A stretch of 43,621 bases of DNA from Cellvibrionaceae bacterium (GCA_025800365.1 JAOXRT010000177.1:1-43621), one strand, 5' to 3'; counted from the stretch's first letter, positions 17,647 to 28,577 are shown. Notes: generated by a model from the letters alone, not told the origin. Translations and numbers: made by a program.

Positions 17647-19785
17647 ATGAAAGGCTTAAAAGTACTCCCTTTAGTCATATCCAGTGTGGCATTAGGCTTA
17701 ATGCCAGCGGTACATGCCAAACAAGACAACACTCTGAGTAACAATCAGGTTTTCGCCAAGTGGACCGGCCCATACGAAGGTGTCCCAGCCTTTGATAAAG
17801 TGAAGCTAGAAGAGCTGAAACCTGCATTAGAGCAAGGCATGGCCAACAATTTGGCAGAGATCGAAGCTATCGCCAATAATCCAGAGCCACCTACCTTTGC
17901 CAATACCCTTGAGGCTTACGAGGCTGCCGGCAAGGACTTAGATCGAGTCTACGCCTACTGGGGCATTTGGAGCTCGAATATGTCGAGCCCAGAGTTTCGC
18001 GAAATCCGCTCTGAAATGAGCCCTAAACTATCGGCTTTTTACAGCAAGATCACCCAGAACAAAAAGCTCTTTGCCCGCATTAAAGCGGTTTATGAAGGCA
18101 AAGAAATGAAGACTTTGCGTCCGGATCAGCAGCGCCTATTAGAAAAGACTTACCTAGGTTTTAAGCGCTCAGGTGCAGAGTTAAACGGCAAGGAAGCTAA
18201 GCGCTACGCTGAAATCAACCAACGCTTATCACAACTGCAAAACCAGTTTTCCAATAATGTATTGGCCGATGAAGAAGGCTATGTGACCTTTTTCAGCAAA
18301 AAACAAAGCGCAGGCCTGCCAGAATCTTATCTTGGCACCGCTGCAGCCGCCGCCAAGTCTAAAGGTAAAGAAGGCCAGTATGCGGTCAGTAATACTCGCT
18401 CTTCTATGTCGCCATTTTTAACTTATGCCGACGATCGCGAGCTACGCAAGCAAGTGTGGACCAATTACTACAGCCGTGGCGACAATGGCGGCGAGCACGA
18501 TAACAATGCCATCATTGCCGAGATCCTTAAGCTACGTCATGAGCGAGTAGGCCTTCTAGGCTATAAGAACTACGCCACCTGGCAACTTGAATCCCGCATG
18601 GCCGCAAAACCTGAAAATGCCATGAAGCTAATGGAATCAGTTTGGCCTGCCGCTATCGCCCGTGTCGACCAAGAAATTGCCGACATGCTAGAAATTGCCA
18701 AAGCCGATGGTGTTGAAAAGATAGAACCCTGGGATTATCGCTATTACGCCGAAAAAGTACGTAAAGCTAAATACGATTTAAATTCTGATGAAGTTAAACA
18801 ATACCTCCAGCTTGGGAAGCTGCGCGAGGCAATGTTCTATGTTGCCGAAAGACTGTTTAACTATAAGTTCACCCCAGTTGCAGAAGGCAGCGTGCCGGTA
18901 TTTCATCCGGATGTAAAAGTTTGGGAAGTGACCGACAAAACCACTGGCAATCATATTGGCCTGTGGTATCTAGATCCTTTCGCTCGCAAAGGCAAACGCT
19001 CTGGTGCTTGGGCCACCAGCTATCGCAGCCACACGACTTTTGAAGGCAAGACCAATGTACTGTCCTCAAATAACTCAAACTTCGTAAAAGGTGAACCAGG
19101 AAAAGCTGTACTGATCTCTTGGGATGATGCCGAAACTTACTTCCATGAGTTTGGCCATGCGCTACACTTTTTGTCTTCCAATGTTGCCTACCCCTCTCAA
19201 AATCGAGGCGTGCGAGACTACACTGAATTCCAATCACAATTATTGGAACACTGGCTGAGCACGGACGAAGTTATCGATAACTATCTGCGCCACCACAAAA
19301 CCGGCAAACCAATGCCTGCAGAGTTAATCGCCAAGATCAAAAAAGCGGCCTCCTTCAACGAAGGCTTTGCGACTACTGAATACTTAGCATCGGCACTTAT
19401 CGATATGAAGTTGCACAGTACCGATCCAAGCAATATTGATCCGGACAAGTTCGAGCGTGAAACCTTGGCAGCGATGAACATGCCAAGCGCCATCGTAATG
19501 CGTCATCGCACCCCACACTTTAGCCACATTTTTAGCAGCGAAGGATACGCCGCCAGCTACTATGGCTATTTATGGGCCGAGGTACTTACTGCCGATGCCG
19601 CCGAAGCGTTTGCTAATGCACCCGGTGGTTTTTATGATAAAGGCATGGCCAAGAAGTTAGTGGACCATCTATTCAGCGTACGCGATGCTGTGCCACCGGC
19701 TGAAGCCTATGTGAAGTTCCGCGGACGTGAAGCCAATTTTGAAGCGCTAATGCGCTTGAGAGGTTTTCCGATACCTAAGAAATAA
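17647..19785 (+). CDS. Secreted M3 peptidase, dipeptidyl carboxypeptidase (Dcp) type
   Basis: A 712-aa zinc metallopeptidase. A signal peptide is clear (MKGLKVLPLVISSVALGL then MPAVHA, cleavage after AHA-like VHA), so it should act in the periplasm. The zinc site is HEFGH in ETYFHEFGHALHFL, and EFQSQLLEHWL supplies the third ligand. Further Dcp-like features are SSEGYAASYYGYLWAEVL with conserved Tyr residues and the ending FRGREANFEALMRLRGFP. Dcp removes dipeptides from peptide C-termini. I placed the start at 17647, with GAGAG 8 nt upstream; an ATG at 17635 would lack such a site and spoil the signal peptide. Confidence 0.9.
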   Translation: MKGLKVLPLVISSVALGLMPAVHAKQDNTLSNNQVFAKWTGPYEGVPAFDKVKLEELKPALEQGMANNLAEIEAIANNPEPPTFANTLEAYEAAGKDLDRVYAYWGIWSSNMSSPEFREIRSEMSPKLSAFYSKITQNKKLFARIKAVYEGKEMKTLRPDQQRLLEKTYLGFKRSGAELNGKEAKRYAEINQRLSQLQNQFSNNVLADEEGYVTFFSKKQSAGLPESYLGTAAAAAKSKGKEGQYAVSNTRSSMSPFLTYADDRELRKQVWTNYYSRGDNGGEHDNNAIIAEILKLRHERVGLLGYKNYATWQLESRMAAKPENAMKLMESVWPAAIARVDQEIADMLEIAKADGVEKIEPWDYRYYAEKVRKAKYDLNSDEVKQYLQLGKLREAMFYVAERLFNYKFTPVAEGSVPVFHPDVKVWEVTDKTTGNHIGLWYLDPFARKGKRSGAWATSYRSHTTFEGKTNVLSSNNSNFVKGEPGKAVLISWDDAETYFHEFGHALHFLSSNVAYPSQNRGVRDYTEFQSQLLEHWLSTDEVIDNYLRHHKTGKPMPAELIAKIKKAASFNEGFATTEYLASALIDMKLHSTDPSNIDPDKFERETLAAMNMPSAIVMRHRTPHFSHIFSSEGYAASYYGYLWAEVLTADAAEAFANAPGGFYDKGMAKKLVDHLFSVRDAVPPAEAYVKFRGREANFEALMRLRGFPIPKK

Positions 19786-19801
19786 GTCTAGCTAGTGGCG
19801 A

Positions 19802-19831
19802 TTGAGCTAGGGCCACCTGGTCCTAGCTCAA
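19802..19831. terminator. Hairpin between convergent dcp-like gene and ribA
   Basis: TTGAGCTAGG (19802-19811) and CCTAGCTCAA (19822-19831) pair perfectly, and a G-T pair plus CCA/TGG continue the stem inwards. No T run follows on the plus strand, so termination strength is uncertain. Its location between convergent genes fits a terminator or mRNA end-stabiliser. Confidence 0.5.
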
Positions 19832-19933
19832 ATTCCAAACTGAGATAACGTCCAGCAAGAAATAAACGATTTAAATTCTTTTCAAAAACAATCTTCAATC
19901 ACTTCCACTATTATTCTCAACTATCGCGGCAAC

Positions 19934-20536
19934 TTAGGCCTCGTCCTCACCCTCAAGCAAGTGCCCCAGCTTACCCTTCTTAGTCTCAAGGTATTTCGCA
20001 TTATGGGGATTGCGACCGGTTTCATGAGGAATTCGCTCTACCACATTTACCCCTAGCTCATTAAGCGCTTTTACTTTACGAGGGTTATTGGTCATCAGTT
20101 TTAGAGCGTGAATATTTAGATGATCGAGCATTTCGCGCAAAATAGAGTAATCGCGCATATCGGCACCAAAGCCTAAAGCTTCATTGGCCTCTACAGTATC
20201 GGCGCCTTTGTCTTGCAAATTATAGGCTTTGATCTTATTCAGCAAACCAATACCACGGCCTTCTTGGCGCAAATAGAAAATCACACCACGGCCCTCTTGG
20301 GCCACTCGATGCATTGCGGCTTGTAGTTGTGCACCACAATCACAGCGCAAACTAAAAAGCCCGTCGCCAGTCAAACACTCAGAGTGTATACGAGCCAATA
20401 CCGGCTCATCACCTTCAATATCACCCATACTCAAGACAACATGCTCTTTATCATTAGCCGTGTCTTCAAAACCATGCATGGAGAAAATGCCCCAAGGGGT
20501 TGGTAATTTGCAAGACTCAATATAGCGAATAGTCAC
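19934..20536 (-). CDS. ribA: GTP cyclohydrolase II
   Basis: A 200-aa enzyme that opens GTP to the pyrimidine precursor in the first committed step of riboflavin synthesis. The zinc-binding cysteines are all present in [20 protein letters not shown], followed by the [20 protein letters not shown] active-site segment and [17 protein letters not shown]. Length matches E. coli RibA. The start is GTG, with GAGGAA 5-6 nt upstream. It ends the rib-nusB-thiL-pgpA block, 40 bases after pgpA. It supplies the activity that the C-terminal domain of the upstream ribB product appears to have lost. Confidence 0.97.
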   Translation of the reverse strand: MTIRYIESCKLPTPWGIFSMHGFEDTANDKEHVVLSMGDIEGDEPVLARIHSECLTGDGLFSLRCDCGAQLQAAMHRVAQEGRGVIFYLRQEGRGIGLLNKIKAYNLQDKGADTVEANEALGFGADMRDYSILREMLDHLNIHALKLMTNNPRKVKALNELGVNVVERIPHETGRNPHNAKYLETKKGKLGHLLEGEDEA

Positions 20537-20576
20537 AACAATTCCTCATCAAAGCGGGCAGCAATAGCCCTGGCAA

Positions 20577-21062
20577 TTAGCGCAAATAAAATGCCGCCAA
20601 CTGCAGAATCAGCAGAGCGTAGAGGCCTGCTAAAACATCATCAATCATAATGCCAAAGCCGCCGCTGACTTTCTTATCCAGCCAGCCAATAGGCCAAGGT
20701 TTGGCAATATCGAAAATTCGAAATAATACAAAGCCAGCCAGCAACCACTGCCAGCCGAGCGGCACGGCCAGCATAGCTAACCACATGCCAATAAATTCAT
20801 CCCAAACAATACCACCGTGATCATGCACCCCCATGACTTTGGAGGCGTGCTCACATAGATAAACACCAATCGCAAAACCAATCACTAAAACGGCAAGGTA
20901 TATATAGATTGAGCTTGCTTGTAATAAGAACACAAAGGGCAAGGCCGCAATAGTGCCAAAAGTGCCCGGTGCTTTGGGCGATAAGCCAGAGCCAAAGCCG
21001 AAGGCAAGAAATAAACGGGGGTCGCGAACTAGATCTTTAAAACTCAGATTTACAGTGCTCAT
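20577..21062 (-). CDS. pgpA: Phosphatidylglycerophosphatase A
   Basis: A 161-aa inner-membrane enzyme that removes phosphate from phosphatidylglycerophosphate to give phosphatidylglycerol. It shows the family features GLSPKAPGTFGTIAALP, DHGGIVWDEFIGMW and GGFGIMIDDVLAGLYA, which contain the conserved acidic residues, with about four hydrophobic segments. Its ATG overlaps the thiL stop by one base (TAATG), implying translational coupling. The thiL-pgpA pairing is standard in gammaproteobacteria. Confidence 0.95.
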   Translation of the reverse strand: MSTVNLSFKDLVRDPRLFLAFGFGSGLSPKAPGTFGTIAALPFVFLLQASSIYIYLAVLVIGFAIGVYLCEHASKVMGVHDHGGIVWDEFIGMWLAMLAVPLGWQWLLAGFVLFRIFDIAKPWPIGWLDKKVSGGFGIMIDDVLAGLYALLILQLAAFYLR

Positions 21063-22030
21063 TAGAAATGCTGATAGCCTATTGATTCAAGCTCTGCCGG
21101 TGCGCCACGAAACAGCGCCTTTACACCTTGATGTTGATTAGTGGTATGGCCCACCAAGCTTACTTGCAAACCTAAAGCCGCTGCAGAATCTTCAAATTGC
21201 TGCTGTACAGTTTGCGGCACCAGCATACATAATTCATAGTCATCACCACCGCTGGCGGCCAGCTGTACGGCAGCTTGTTCATCAAAGCTCTTAATCAATG
21301 CTGAAGACAAAGGCAATCGATCAAGGTCGACCAAAGCGCCAATATTACTGCGCTCACAAATATGCCCAAGATCCGCCAGCAGACCATCGGAAATATCTAC
21401 CGCGGCAGATAACATTGGGGCAAGGGTTTGAGCCTCTTGAACTCTTGGCACGGGGTGATAATAGCGATTCAAAAAGTGTTGCAAGGATTGCTCATCAGTA
21501 CTCAGCTCACCACTAAAACTTTTCACTGCCGCGGCGGCATCGCCCAAGGTGCCACTCACATAAATTAGCTCCGCGGCAGAAGCGCCATCGCGACGTAAAG
21601 CCAGTTTTGGCTCTACTTCACCATGAACTTGAACCGTGATACTCAAAGGCCCTTTAGTAGTATCGCCACCCACTAAATGGACATCATATTCACGAGCAAC
21701 ACGCAAAAGACCTTGTGAAAACCCAGCGAGCCAACCCTTGTCCATATCCGGCAGGGTTAAAGCCAAAGTAAACCAGCGGGGCTTTGCCCCACAAGCTGCT
21801 AAGTCACTTAAATTTACTCGCAGGGCGCGCTCACCAATTAAGGCGGGGTCAGCTTGTGCGGGGAAATGTACATCAGCCACTAAGGTGTCCATGGACACCG
21901 CTAATAGGCGATCAGCTGATGGGTAAAGCAAAGCACAATCATCACCTATTCCGAGTTCAATACCATCCGCTACCGGGGGCGTTAAACCACCGTTTTGGAA
22001 GTAGCGTTTGATTAAATCGAACTCGTTCAT
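21062..22030 (-). CDS. thiL: Thiamine-monophosphate kinase
   Basis: A 322-aa kinase of the PurM/ThiL superfamily that phosphorylates thiamine monophosphate to thiamine diphosphate. Typical segments are the N-terminal MNEFDLIKRYF, IGDDCALL (metal-binding Asp residues), SMDTLVADVHFP, NLSDLAACGAKPRWF, LVGGDTTKGP and SAAVDISDGLLADLGHI. Length is typical. It lies 11 bases after nusB and is coupled to pgpA by a one-base overlap. No TPP riboswitch is visible in the cluster. Confidence 0.97.
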   Translation of the reverse strand: MNEFDLIKRYFQNGGLTPPVADGIELGIGDDCALLYPSADRLLAVSMDTLVADVHFPAQADPALIGERALRVNLSDLAACGAKPRWFTLALTLPDMDKGWLAGFSQGLLRVAREYDVHLVGGDTTKGPLSITVQVHGEVEPKLALRRDGASAAELIYVSGTLGDAAAAVKSFSGELSTDEQSLQHFLNRYYHPVPRVQEAQTLAPMLSAAVDISDGLLADLGHICERSNIGALVDLDRLPLSSALIKSFDEQAAVQLAASGGDDYELCMLVPQTVQQQFEDSAAALGLQVSLVGHTTNQHQGVKALFRGAPAELESIGYQHF

Positions 22031-22041
22031 AAGTATCTTCG

Positions 22042-22491
22042 TTACTTGCGCTTACTGCTCGCCTTCACTTCAATGGCACGATCTTGCTCAGCCATTTTAT
22101 CCAGCACCGCATTAATAAATTTGTGGCTATCGGTGGCGCCAAATTTTTTCGCCAGCGACACAGCCTCATTGATAACTACCTTATAGGGTACATCGATACG
22201 ATGTTTTAGTTCGAAGCAAGCCATCAACAATAATGCATTGGTGATTGGATCCAGCTCTTCCAAACTGCGATCTTGCAAATGCGGTTCAAAGCTTTCTCTT
22301 AAACCACTGTATTGCTGAGGGACGCTGTGCAATATTTCACGGAAGTACTCAACATCAACATGGGTCATGTCATTGTCAGCGTGAAATTCAGCTTCGATTA
22401 CATTCAAGCTTGCGCCGGCCATTTGCCATTGATACAGCGCTTGCATTGCATAATGCCTCGCCTTGCGACGAGTTGCGGGAGTTACAGACAT
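22042..22491 (-). CDS. nusB: Transcription antitermination factor NusB
   Basis: A 149-aa all-helical protein that with NusE (S10) binds boxA in ribosomal RNA leaders and prevents early termination. It shows the family start TRRKARHYAMQALYQWQMAG, the middle LLMACFELKHRIDVPYKVVINEAVSLAKKFGATDSHKFINAVLDKMA, and a basic tail. It sits between ribH and thiL, as in E. coli and pseudomonads. Confidence 0.97.
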   Translation of the reverse strand: MSVTPATRRKARHYAMQALYQWQMAGASLNVIEAEFHADNDMTHVDVEYFREILHSVPQQYSGLRESFEPHLQDRSLEELDPITNALLLMACFELKHRIDVPYKVVINEAVSLAKKFGATDSHKFINAVLDKMAEQDRAIEVKASSKRK

Positions 22492-22546
22492 CGTATTACC
22501 TATCTAAAAGAGCGCGTGACCAGCTGGCAGCCACGCTTATTCACAT

Positions 22547-23014
22547 TTACAAATTGTTCAGTAGAGAAACCATCTCTAGAGCTGTGGTCGCAGCTTCTTC
22601 ACCTTTGTTACCGGCCTTGGTACCAGAGCGCTCAATTGCCTGCTCAATGGAGTCAACGGTCAATACACCAAAGGTAACTACAGTATCGCTGTTAAGGCCA
22701 ACTTGCGCCAAACCTTTAGTACATTCACCAGCGACGTAATCGAAGTGTGGAGTACCACCGCGAATTACCGCACCCAGTGCGATAATGGCATCGAACTCGC
22801 CTTTAGCGGCCAAGCGCTGAGCAACAAGAGGAAACTCAAAAGCACCCGGTGCGTACACGATGGTGATTTGATCTTCGCTAATGCCATGGCGACGCAAAGT
22901 ATCCAATGCGCCGTCTTTTAATGCTTCTACAACAAAGCTGTTCCAGCGACTTACGATCAGTGCATATTTACCCTGACAGTTGGTGAACTGACCTTCGATG
23001 GTTTTAATACTCAT
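22547..23014 (-). CDS. ribH: 6,7-dimethyl-8-ribityllumazine synthase
   Basis: A 155-aa enzyme that condenses the ribitylamino-uracil with dihydroxybutanone phosphate, the penultimate riboflavin step; the family forms large icosahedral or pentameric assemblies. It shows the N-terminal [20 protein letters not shown], the substrate loop [16 protein letters not shown], the glycine-rich [19 protein letters not shown] with the catalytic His, and [19 protein letters not shown]. Called ribE in E. coli. It lies between the ribB-type gene and nusB. Confidence 0.97.
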   Translation of the reverse strand: MSIKTIEGQFTNCQGKYALIVSRWNSFVVEALKDGALDTLRRHGISEDQITIVYAPGAFEFPLVAQRLAAKGEFDAIIALGAVIRGGTPHFDYVAGECTKGLAQVGLNSDTVVTFGVLTVDSIEQAIERSGTKAGNKGEEAATTALEMVSLLNNL

Positions 23015-23056
23015 AATGAAATTCCTTCGTCTCTAATTTGTAGAGCTGACTAAAAT

Positions 23057-24169
23057 TTATTTACAACTTAAATATTCTTCAACTTCCAACTGGAAGCCAG
23101 ATAGCGCGCTAAATTTAAACGGCGCACTCATCAAACGCATTTTACGCACACCCAAATCCTGCAAGATCTGGGAGCCGGTACCTACGCTTTTATAAACCAT
23201 ATCTTGGCTAGGGCGCTGCTGTTTGCCAGAGATCATCCAATCGATGCTCTCTTCAATGTCGTCAGTAGTTTCGTTGTGACACAATAAAATCACCACGCCA
23301 CTGCCCTCTTCAGAAACCTTCTGCAAAGCACGCTGAAAACTCCACGGCTTATAGGTTTTATCGCTTTCACGCAAAATACCCAAAACATCGCGCGCAGTAT
23401 CACTATTGTGAACACGCACCAATACGGATTCTTCGTTTTGGATATCGCCTTTCACCAAGGCAAAGTGTTTTTCCTGGCGAGGCTTATCGAGATAAGTGCG
23501 CAAGCTAAACTCACCGAACTCAGTGCTTACATTACGTTCATTAACACACTCTACGGTTTTTTCGTTAAGCGTGCGGTACTGGATCATATCGGCAATGGTG
23601 CCAATTTTAAGATCATGTAATTGAGCAAATTTTTCCAAATCTGCACGACGGGCCATGGTGCCATCTTCGTTCATAATTTCAACGATGGCAGCGGCCGGCT
23701 CAAAACCAGCAAGGCGCGCTAAATCACAGCCTGCTTCGGTGTGACCTGCACGGCTCAATACCCCACCAGCCTCAGCCTTCAATGGGAAAATATGGCCGGG
23801 CTGCACAATATCTTTAGGCTGAGCATCGCGAGCAACTGCAGCACGCACGGTACGCGCACGGTCCGCAGCGGAAATACCGGTACTTACACCTTCAGCAGCT
23901 TCGATAGATACCGTGAAATTGGTTGAGTGAGCCGCGCGGTTATCGCTTACCATTAATGGCAAATCTAATTGACGGCAACGCTCTTCGGTAAGCGTTAAGC
24001 AAATCAAGCCGCGAGCATGGGTGGCCATAAAGTTAATATCTTCGGCGCGCACCTGCTCGGCCGCAATAATTAGATCGCCTTCATTTTCGCGATCCTCATC
24101 ATCCATCAGGATAACCATTTTACCCTGACGAATATCGTCAATCAGTTCTTCTACGGTGTTGAGTTGCAT
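23057..24169 (-). CDS. ribB: 3,4-dihydroxy-2-butanone-4-phosphate synthase with degenerate RibA domain (RibBX type)
   Basis: A 370-aa two-domain protein. Residues 1 to about 200 are a complete RibB domain, which makes dihydroxybutanone phosphate from ribulose 5-phosphate; the acidic loop [13 protein letters not shown] and the [16 protein letters not shown] His motif are intact. The C-terminal part (about 210-370) has a RibA-like shape, but the zinc cysteines and RQEGRG-type active site are gone: the corresponding region reads [15 protein letters not shown]. This matches the RibBX form described in gammaproteobacteria, where a separate ribA supplies the cyclohydrolase, as here. It follows ribE and precedes ribH. 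Confidence 0.93.
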   Translation of the reverse strand: MQLNTVEELIDDIRQGKMVILMDDEDRENEGDLIIAAEQVRAEDINFMATHARGLICLTLTEERCRQLDLPLMVSDNRAAHSTNFTVSIEAAEGVSTGISAADRARTVRAAVARDAQPKDIVQPGHIFPLKAEAGGVLSRAGHTEAGCDLARLAGFEPAAAIVEIMNEDGTMARRADLEKFAQLHDLKIGTIADMIQYRTLNEKTVECVNERNVSTEFGEFSLRTYLDKPRQEKHFALVKGDIQNEESVLVRVHNSDTARDVLGILRESDKTYKPWSFQRALQKVSEEGSGVVILLCHNETTDDIEESIDWMISGKQQRPSQDMVYKSVGTGSQILQDLGVRKMRLMSAPFKFSALSGFQLEVEEYLSCK

Positions 24170-24228
24170 AATTCACTCTCTATCTTTAGGAGGCCGTACG
24201 CTTGTGCTAGGACAGTGTGTTACGACAG

Positions 24229-24897
24229 TTATTTGCGGCCGGCAAAGCCGTGCTCTTGCAAAAACGCCATCGACAGATCAGAACTGCCTTCGGCGTGCGC
24301 GGCCTGCTCTCCTTGCAGTAAACGCTCTAAATAGCGGGCAATGACATCAACTTCCAAATTGATTTTGCTACCGCTGCGGTATTGCCCCATCACCGTTTTA
24401 TCAAGGGTGTGAGGCACAATGTTCAATTCAAATTCAGCGCCTTGTACAGCATTAACGGTCAGGCTGGTGCCATCAACAGTAATCGAGCCCTTGTGGGCAA
24501 TGTACTTGGCTAGGTTATCGGGTGCACGCAAGCGAAAACGCTCAGAACGGGCATCACTGTGGCGACTGATCACCTCGCCAACACCGTCAACATGGCCGCT
24601 GACAATATGACCACCTAGGCGTGTTTGTGGTGTGAGCGCCTTTTCCAAATTAACGGCCTGCCCCACCTGCCAGCTAGCAACGGTGGTGTTATCGATGGTT
24701 TCCACCGAAACATCAGCCCAATAGCCGTCACCCGGCAAATCAATAACGGTTAGACAAACACCATTAGTGGCTATTGAGTCACCCAATGCCACATCACCTA
24801 GATCAAGGCCGTTACTCTTCACTCGCAGGCGAATATCACCACCGCGAGGCTCTGCGGCGACAATTTCGCCAACTGCTTCAATAATGCCGGTAAACAT
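24229..24897 (-). CDS. ribE: Riboflavin synthase, alpha subunit
   Basis: A 222-aa enzyme that dismutates two lumazine molecules to riboflavin. It has the family's internal duplication: the start MFTGIIEAVGEI and a second lumazine-binding repeat beginning near residue 100 (LGGHIVSGHVDGVGEVI), with SLTVNAV matching CLTVIDL of the first. Named ribC in E. coli; ribE in many annotations. About 90 bases separate it from ribD, with nothing resembling an FMN riboswitch. Confidence 0.96.
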   Translation of the reverse strand: MFTGIIEAVGEIVAAEPRGGDIRLRVKSNGLDLGDVALGDSIATNGVCLTVIDLPGDGYWADVSVETIDNTTVASWQVGQAVNLEKALTPQTRLGGHIVSGHVDGVGEVISRHSDARSERFRLRAPDNLAKYIAHKGSITVDGTSLTVNAVQGAEFELNIVPHTLDKTVMGQYRSGSKINLEVDVIARYLERLLQGEQAAHAEGSSDLSMAFLQEHGFAGRK

Positions 24898-24988
24898 ATC
24901 AATCCACTATTCAATTGCCTATGGCCGATGCGCTCCCATTGCCGGCTTAAGTCGCCAACAAGCTAAGCGATCGTTCGATATCGAGAAC

Positions 24989-26155
24989 TTATGACTCTAT
25001 ATCGGGGCGAGCCAGGATTTTCCAATCCTGCCCGATCGGCTCAATACTTTCGATCATCAATGGCAGATGAGCGGCCATGGTATCCAGTGGCAGCTCAAAT
25101 ATTGGCCGCGCCTTGCTACCCAACAGCTTTGGTGCCATATAGATAATCAACTCATCCAGCAGGCCGCGCCTTAAAAAGCTGCCCGCTAGGGAGGCGCCGG
25201 TTTCTACCAACACCTCATTACATTCTCTTCTGCCCAACTCAGTCACCAGCCAGTGCAGATCAATTCGCCCTTCACGGGGCTTGGCCTGTATAACTTCTAG
25301 TTCAGTGCAAGCTGATCGAAGCTCTTGGGCCTTTTCGCAAGCTGGATCTTCCAGAGTGCAAATTAAGACCTTGCCCGGTTTACTCAATAACTGGGCTTTT
25401 GGATCCATCCTTAGTGCCGAATCCAAAATCACTCTTAGCGGCTGTTTCTCTGTGGCCAACTGACAGAGCGTTTCGTCTAAGCCAAGGTCGTTCGCACGAA
25501 CATTCATGGCGGGATTGTCTTGTAATATCGAATCGATACCACTGACAACCGCGCAGCTGCTGGCTCGCAGGCGCTGAACATCACTGCGGGCTGCAGCCGA
25601 GGTAATCCACTTGCTCTCGCCATTAGCCATTGCTGTACGAGCATCTAAGCTCATCGCAAGTTTTAGCCGAAGCAGTGGCCGACCGTGCATCATGCGGGCG
25701 ATAAAGCCTGGGTTTAATGCCCGGCAGTCTTCTTCCATGACTGGCCCATCAACAACAATGCCCTGATCTTTTAAATACTCTAGGCCTCGCGCACTCACTT
25801 GCGGATTCGGATCTTCCATGCCGTAAACCACACGCGCAACACCTGCTGCGGCTAGGGCCTCACAACAGGGCCCTGTTTTGCCGTGGTGACTGCAGGGCTC
25901 TAGAGTGACGTAAGCCGTTGCGCCGACTAGCTCAGCGCCGACGCTATTGGCCGCAGTTATAGCTTCCACCTCGGCGTGCCCTAGGCCAGGCTTTTGATGC
26001 CAGCCTTCAGACAATAACTGACCATCTTTAACCATTACGCAGCCTACCCTAGGGTTAGGCATAGTGCTGTATTGGCCACGCTTAGCTAACTCGATAGCCC
26101 GTGCCATCCAGTGCTCATCATCTTGCTGAACGCTAGACTTATCTAACTCTTGCAT
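24989..26155 (-). CDS. ribD: Bifunctional riboflavin biosynthesis deaminase/reductase
   Basis: A 388-aa bifunctional enzyme catalysing deamination and reduction of the pyrimidine intermediate. The N-terminal deaminase domain has the zinc motif GHAEVEAI and PCSHHGKTGPC. The C-terminal reductase domain begins near residue 155 (RPLLRLKLAMSLDARTA) and contains WITSAAARSDVQRLRA, VILDSALR and VLVETGASLAGSFL. I prefer the ATG at 26155 (MQELDKSS); an upstream TTG at 26176 would add seven residues. It follows nrdR by about 50 bases. Confidence 0.96.
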   Translation of the reverse strand: MQELDKSSVQQDDEHWMARAIELAKRGQYSTMPNPRVGCVMVKDGQLLSEGWHQKPGLGHAEVEAITAANSVGAELVGATAYVTLEPCSHHGKTGPCCEALAAAGVARVVYGMEDPNPQVSARGLEYLKDQGIVVDGPVMEEDCRALNPGFIARMMHGRPLLRLKLAMSLDARTAMANGESKWITSAAARSDVQRLRASSCAVVSGIDSILQDNPAMNVRANDLGLDETLCQLATEKQPLRVILDSALRMDPKAQLLSKPGKVLICTLEDPACEKAQELRSACTELEVIQAKPREGRIDLHWLVTELGRRECNEVLVETGASLAGSFLRRGLLDELIIYMAPKLLGSKARPIFELPLDTMAAHLPLMIESIEPIGQDWKILARPDIES

Positions 26156-26208
26156 AGCTCTTGCGTAACTCTTCAATAGGCTCTAAGTAGCTTTTATGTG
26201 GCTCAGCC

Positions 26209-26676
26209 CTACTCTTTATGCTCTGGGCTGCCTTCTAGACGTTCGATCTCTTTACGGAACTCATTGAGATCCTGGAAGCGACGGTATACCGATGCAAAGC
26301 GAATATAGGCAACCTCGTCTAATTTTTGCAGCTCCTCCATGACCTTCTCACCCACTCGCATGGCGGGCACTTCGCGCTCACCGGTCGCTTGCAGATAGTG
26401 CTTAATCTGGGTCACCGAAGATTCAATCTGTTCCATGCTGACCGGGCGCTTTTCCAAGGCTCTTAACAAGCCAGAGCGCATCTTCTCTTCATTAAAGGGT
26501 TCGCGGCTGCCATCTTGCTTAATAATCCTAGGCAATAGCAGTTCGGCCACTTCATAGGTGGTAAAACGCTCGCGACAACTCTGACATTCTCGGCGACGGC
26601 GCACCTGGTCGCCTTCGGCTACCAAGCGCGAATCGATAACTTTCGTATCTTCTTCGCTGCAAAATGGGCAGTGCAT
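26209..26676 (-). CDS. nrdR: Transcriptional repressor NrdR
   Basis: A 155-aa repressor of ribonucleotide reductase genes that senses dATP/ATP. The zinc ribbon cysteines are seen in MHCPFCSEE and CQSCRERF, and an ATP-cone domain follows from about residue 45 ([33 protein letters not shown]). The start at 26676 gives the canonical MHCPFC beginning, with AAGGA upstream. It heads the riboflavin block, a widespread arrangement. I did not identify a convincing NrdR box near the diiron gene at 12517-13626, so I do not link them. Confidence 0.96.
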   Translation of the reverse strand: MHCPFCSEEDTKVIDSRLVAEGDQVRRRRECQSCRERFTTYEVAELLLPRIIKQDGSREPFNEEKMRSGLLRALEKRPVSMEQIESSVTQIKHYLQATGEREVPAMRVGEKVMEELQKLDEVAYIRFASVYRRFQDLNEFRKEIERLEGSPEHKE

Positions 26677-26728
26677 GTGCAATCCTTATTTGGCATAGGC
26701 TATATCGGCGGGCCGCATAATAGCACAA

Positions 26729-26995
26729 TTAAGGCTCACGCATCTTACCGAGCTGTATCCAAGGTAAGGGAATACTCAGCGCGATACATAAAAGGGCCCA
26801 CCACAGACCAAATTGGCTCAAATAGTAGGCCAAGGCAAAGACCAATAGCGTCACGAGCGCCCCTTGCCACAAATATCGACGGTAGCCCGCTGGCAATGCG
26901 CCATTGCGGATCAACTCCAATAACAGAGGCATGCCCAAGTGTAGAGGCAAATAAGTGATAAAGCCTATCAACCAGATAAGCTGGCTACTATTCAT
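26729..26995 (-). CDS. Small hydrophobic membrane protein, unknown function
   Basis: An 88-aa protein with three probable membrane segments: residues about 6-28 (LIWLIGFITYLPLHLGMPLLL), 43-62 (LWQGALVTLLVFALAYYL) and 65-80 (GLWWALLCIALSIPLP). A good ribosome-binding site (GAGGGAG) is placed 5 nt before the ATG, which is why I call it real rather than a chance frame. It lies between glyA and nrdR on the same strand. I recognise no family and assign no function. Confidence 0.65.
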   Translation of the reverse strand: MNSSQLIWLIGFITYLPLHLGMPLLLELIRNGALPAGYRRYLWQGALVTLLVFALAYYLSQFGLWWALLCIALSIPLPWIQLGKMREP

Positions 26996-27074
26996 ATTGC
27001 TCCCTCAATAGTCGGCAGCGGCACAAGCTTGCCAAGCCGCGTATCAAAACAGAAAAACAACAGCATCGCAGAGA

Positions 27075-27108
27075 CAAAAACGCCCAGACGACAAAAGCCG
27101 ACTGGGCG
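27075..27108 (-). terminator. Intrinsic terminator of glyA
   Basis: Read on the minus strand, CGCCCAG (27108-27102) pairs with CTGGGCG (27087-27081) and is followed by TTTTTG. A further CGG/TCG-type pairing shortens the loop. It lies just after the glyA stop codon and separates it from the small membrane protein. Confidence 0.8.
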
Positions 27109-27129
27109 CTAATAGCATCGCTATAAAGC

Positions 27130-28392
<1,263 letters not shown>

Positions 28393-28444
28393 GGCAAGCC
28401 TTTTTGTGCTGTGTATGGTGAGGGTTAAAGAGAATAAGGCGCGG

Positions 28445-28450
28445 ATTGTA
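28445..28450 (-). promoter_or_regulatory. Possible -10 element of the glyA promoter
   Basis: On the minus strand TACAAT lies 53 bases upstream of the glyA start. A weak TTTCTC is about 16 bp further up as the -35. Position is plausible, but the -35 match is poor. Confidence 0.3.
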
Positions 28451-28577
28451 CACCAAACCGCCGCTGGAGAAAGCCCTTGCCGAGCTTTCCGTAGAGCAGA
28501 AATCAGCAATTGTCTTTTCAACAGCCCGACAAGACCAAACTGCCGACTGTTTAGGCCCCCAAACAGCTAAGACGCAG

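Noticed and set aside
24170-26208. FMN riboswitch within the riboflavin cluster
   Set aside because: Intergenic gaps there are only 50-90 bases and show none of the conserved RFN motif segments.
28393-28577. Glycine riboswitch upstream of glyA
   Set aside because: I could not find the conserved glycine aptamer sequences; only a weak promoter is visible.
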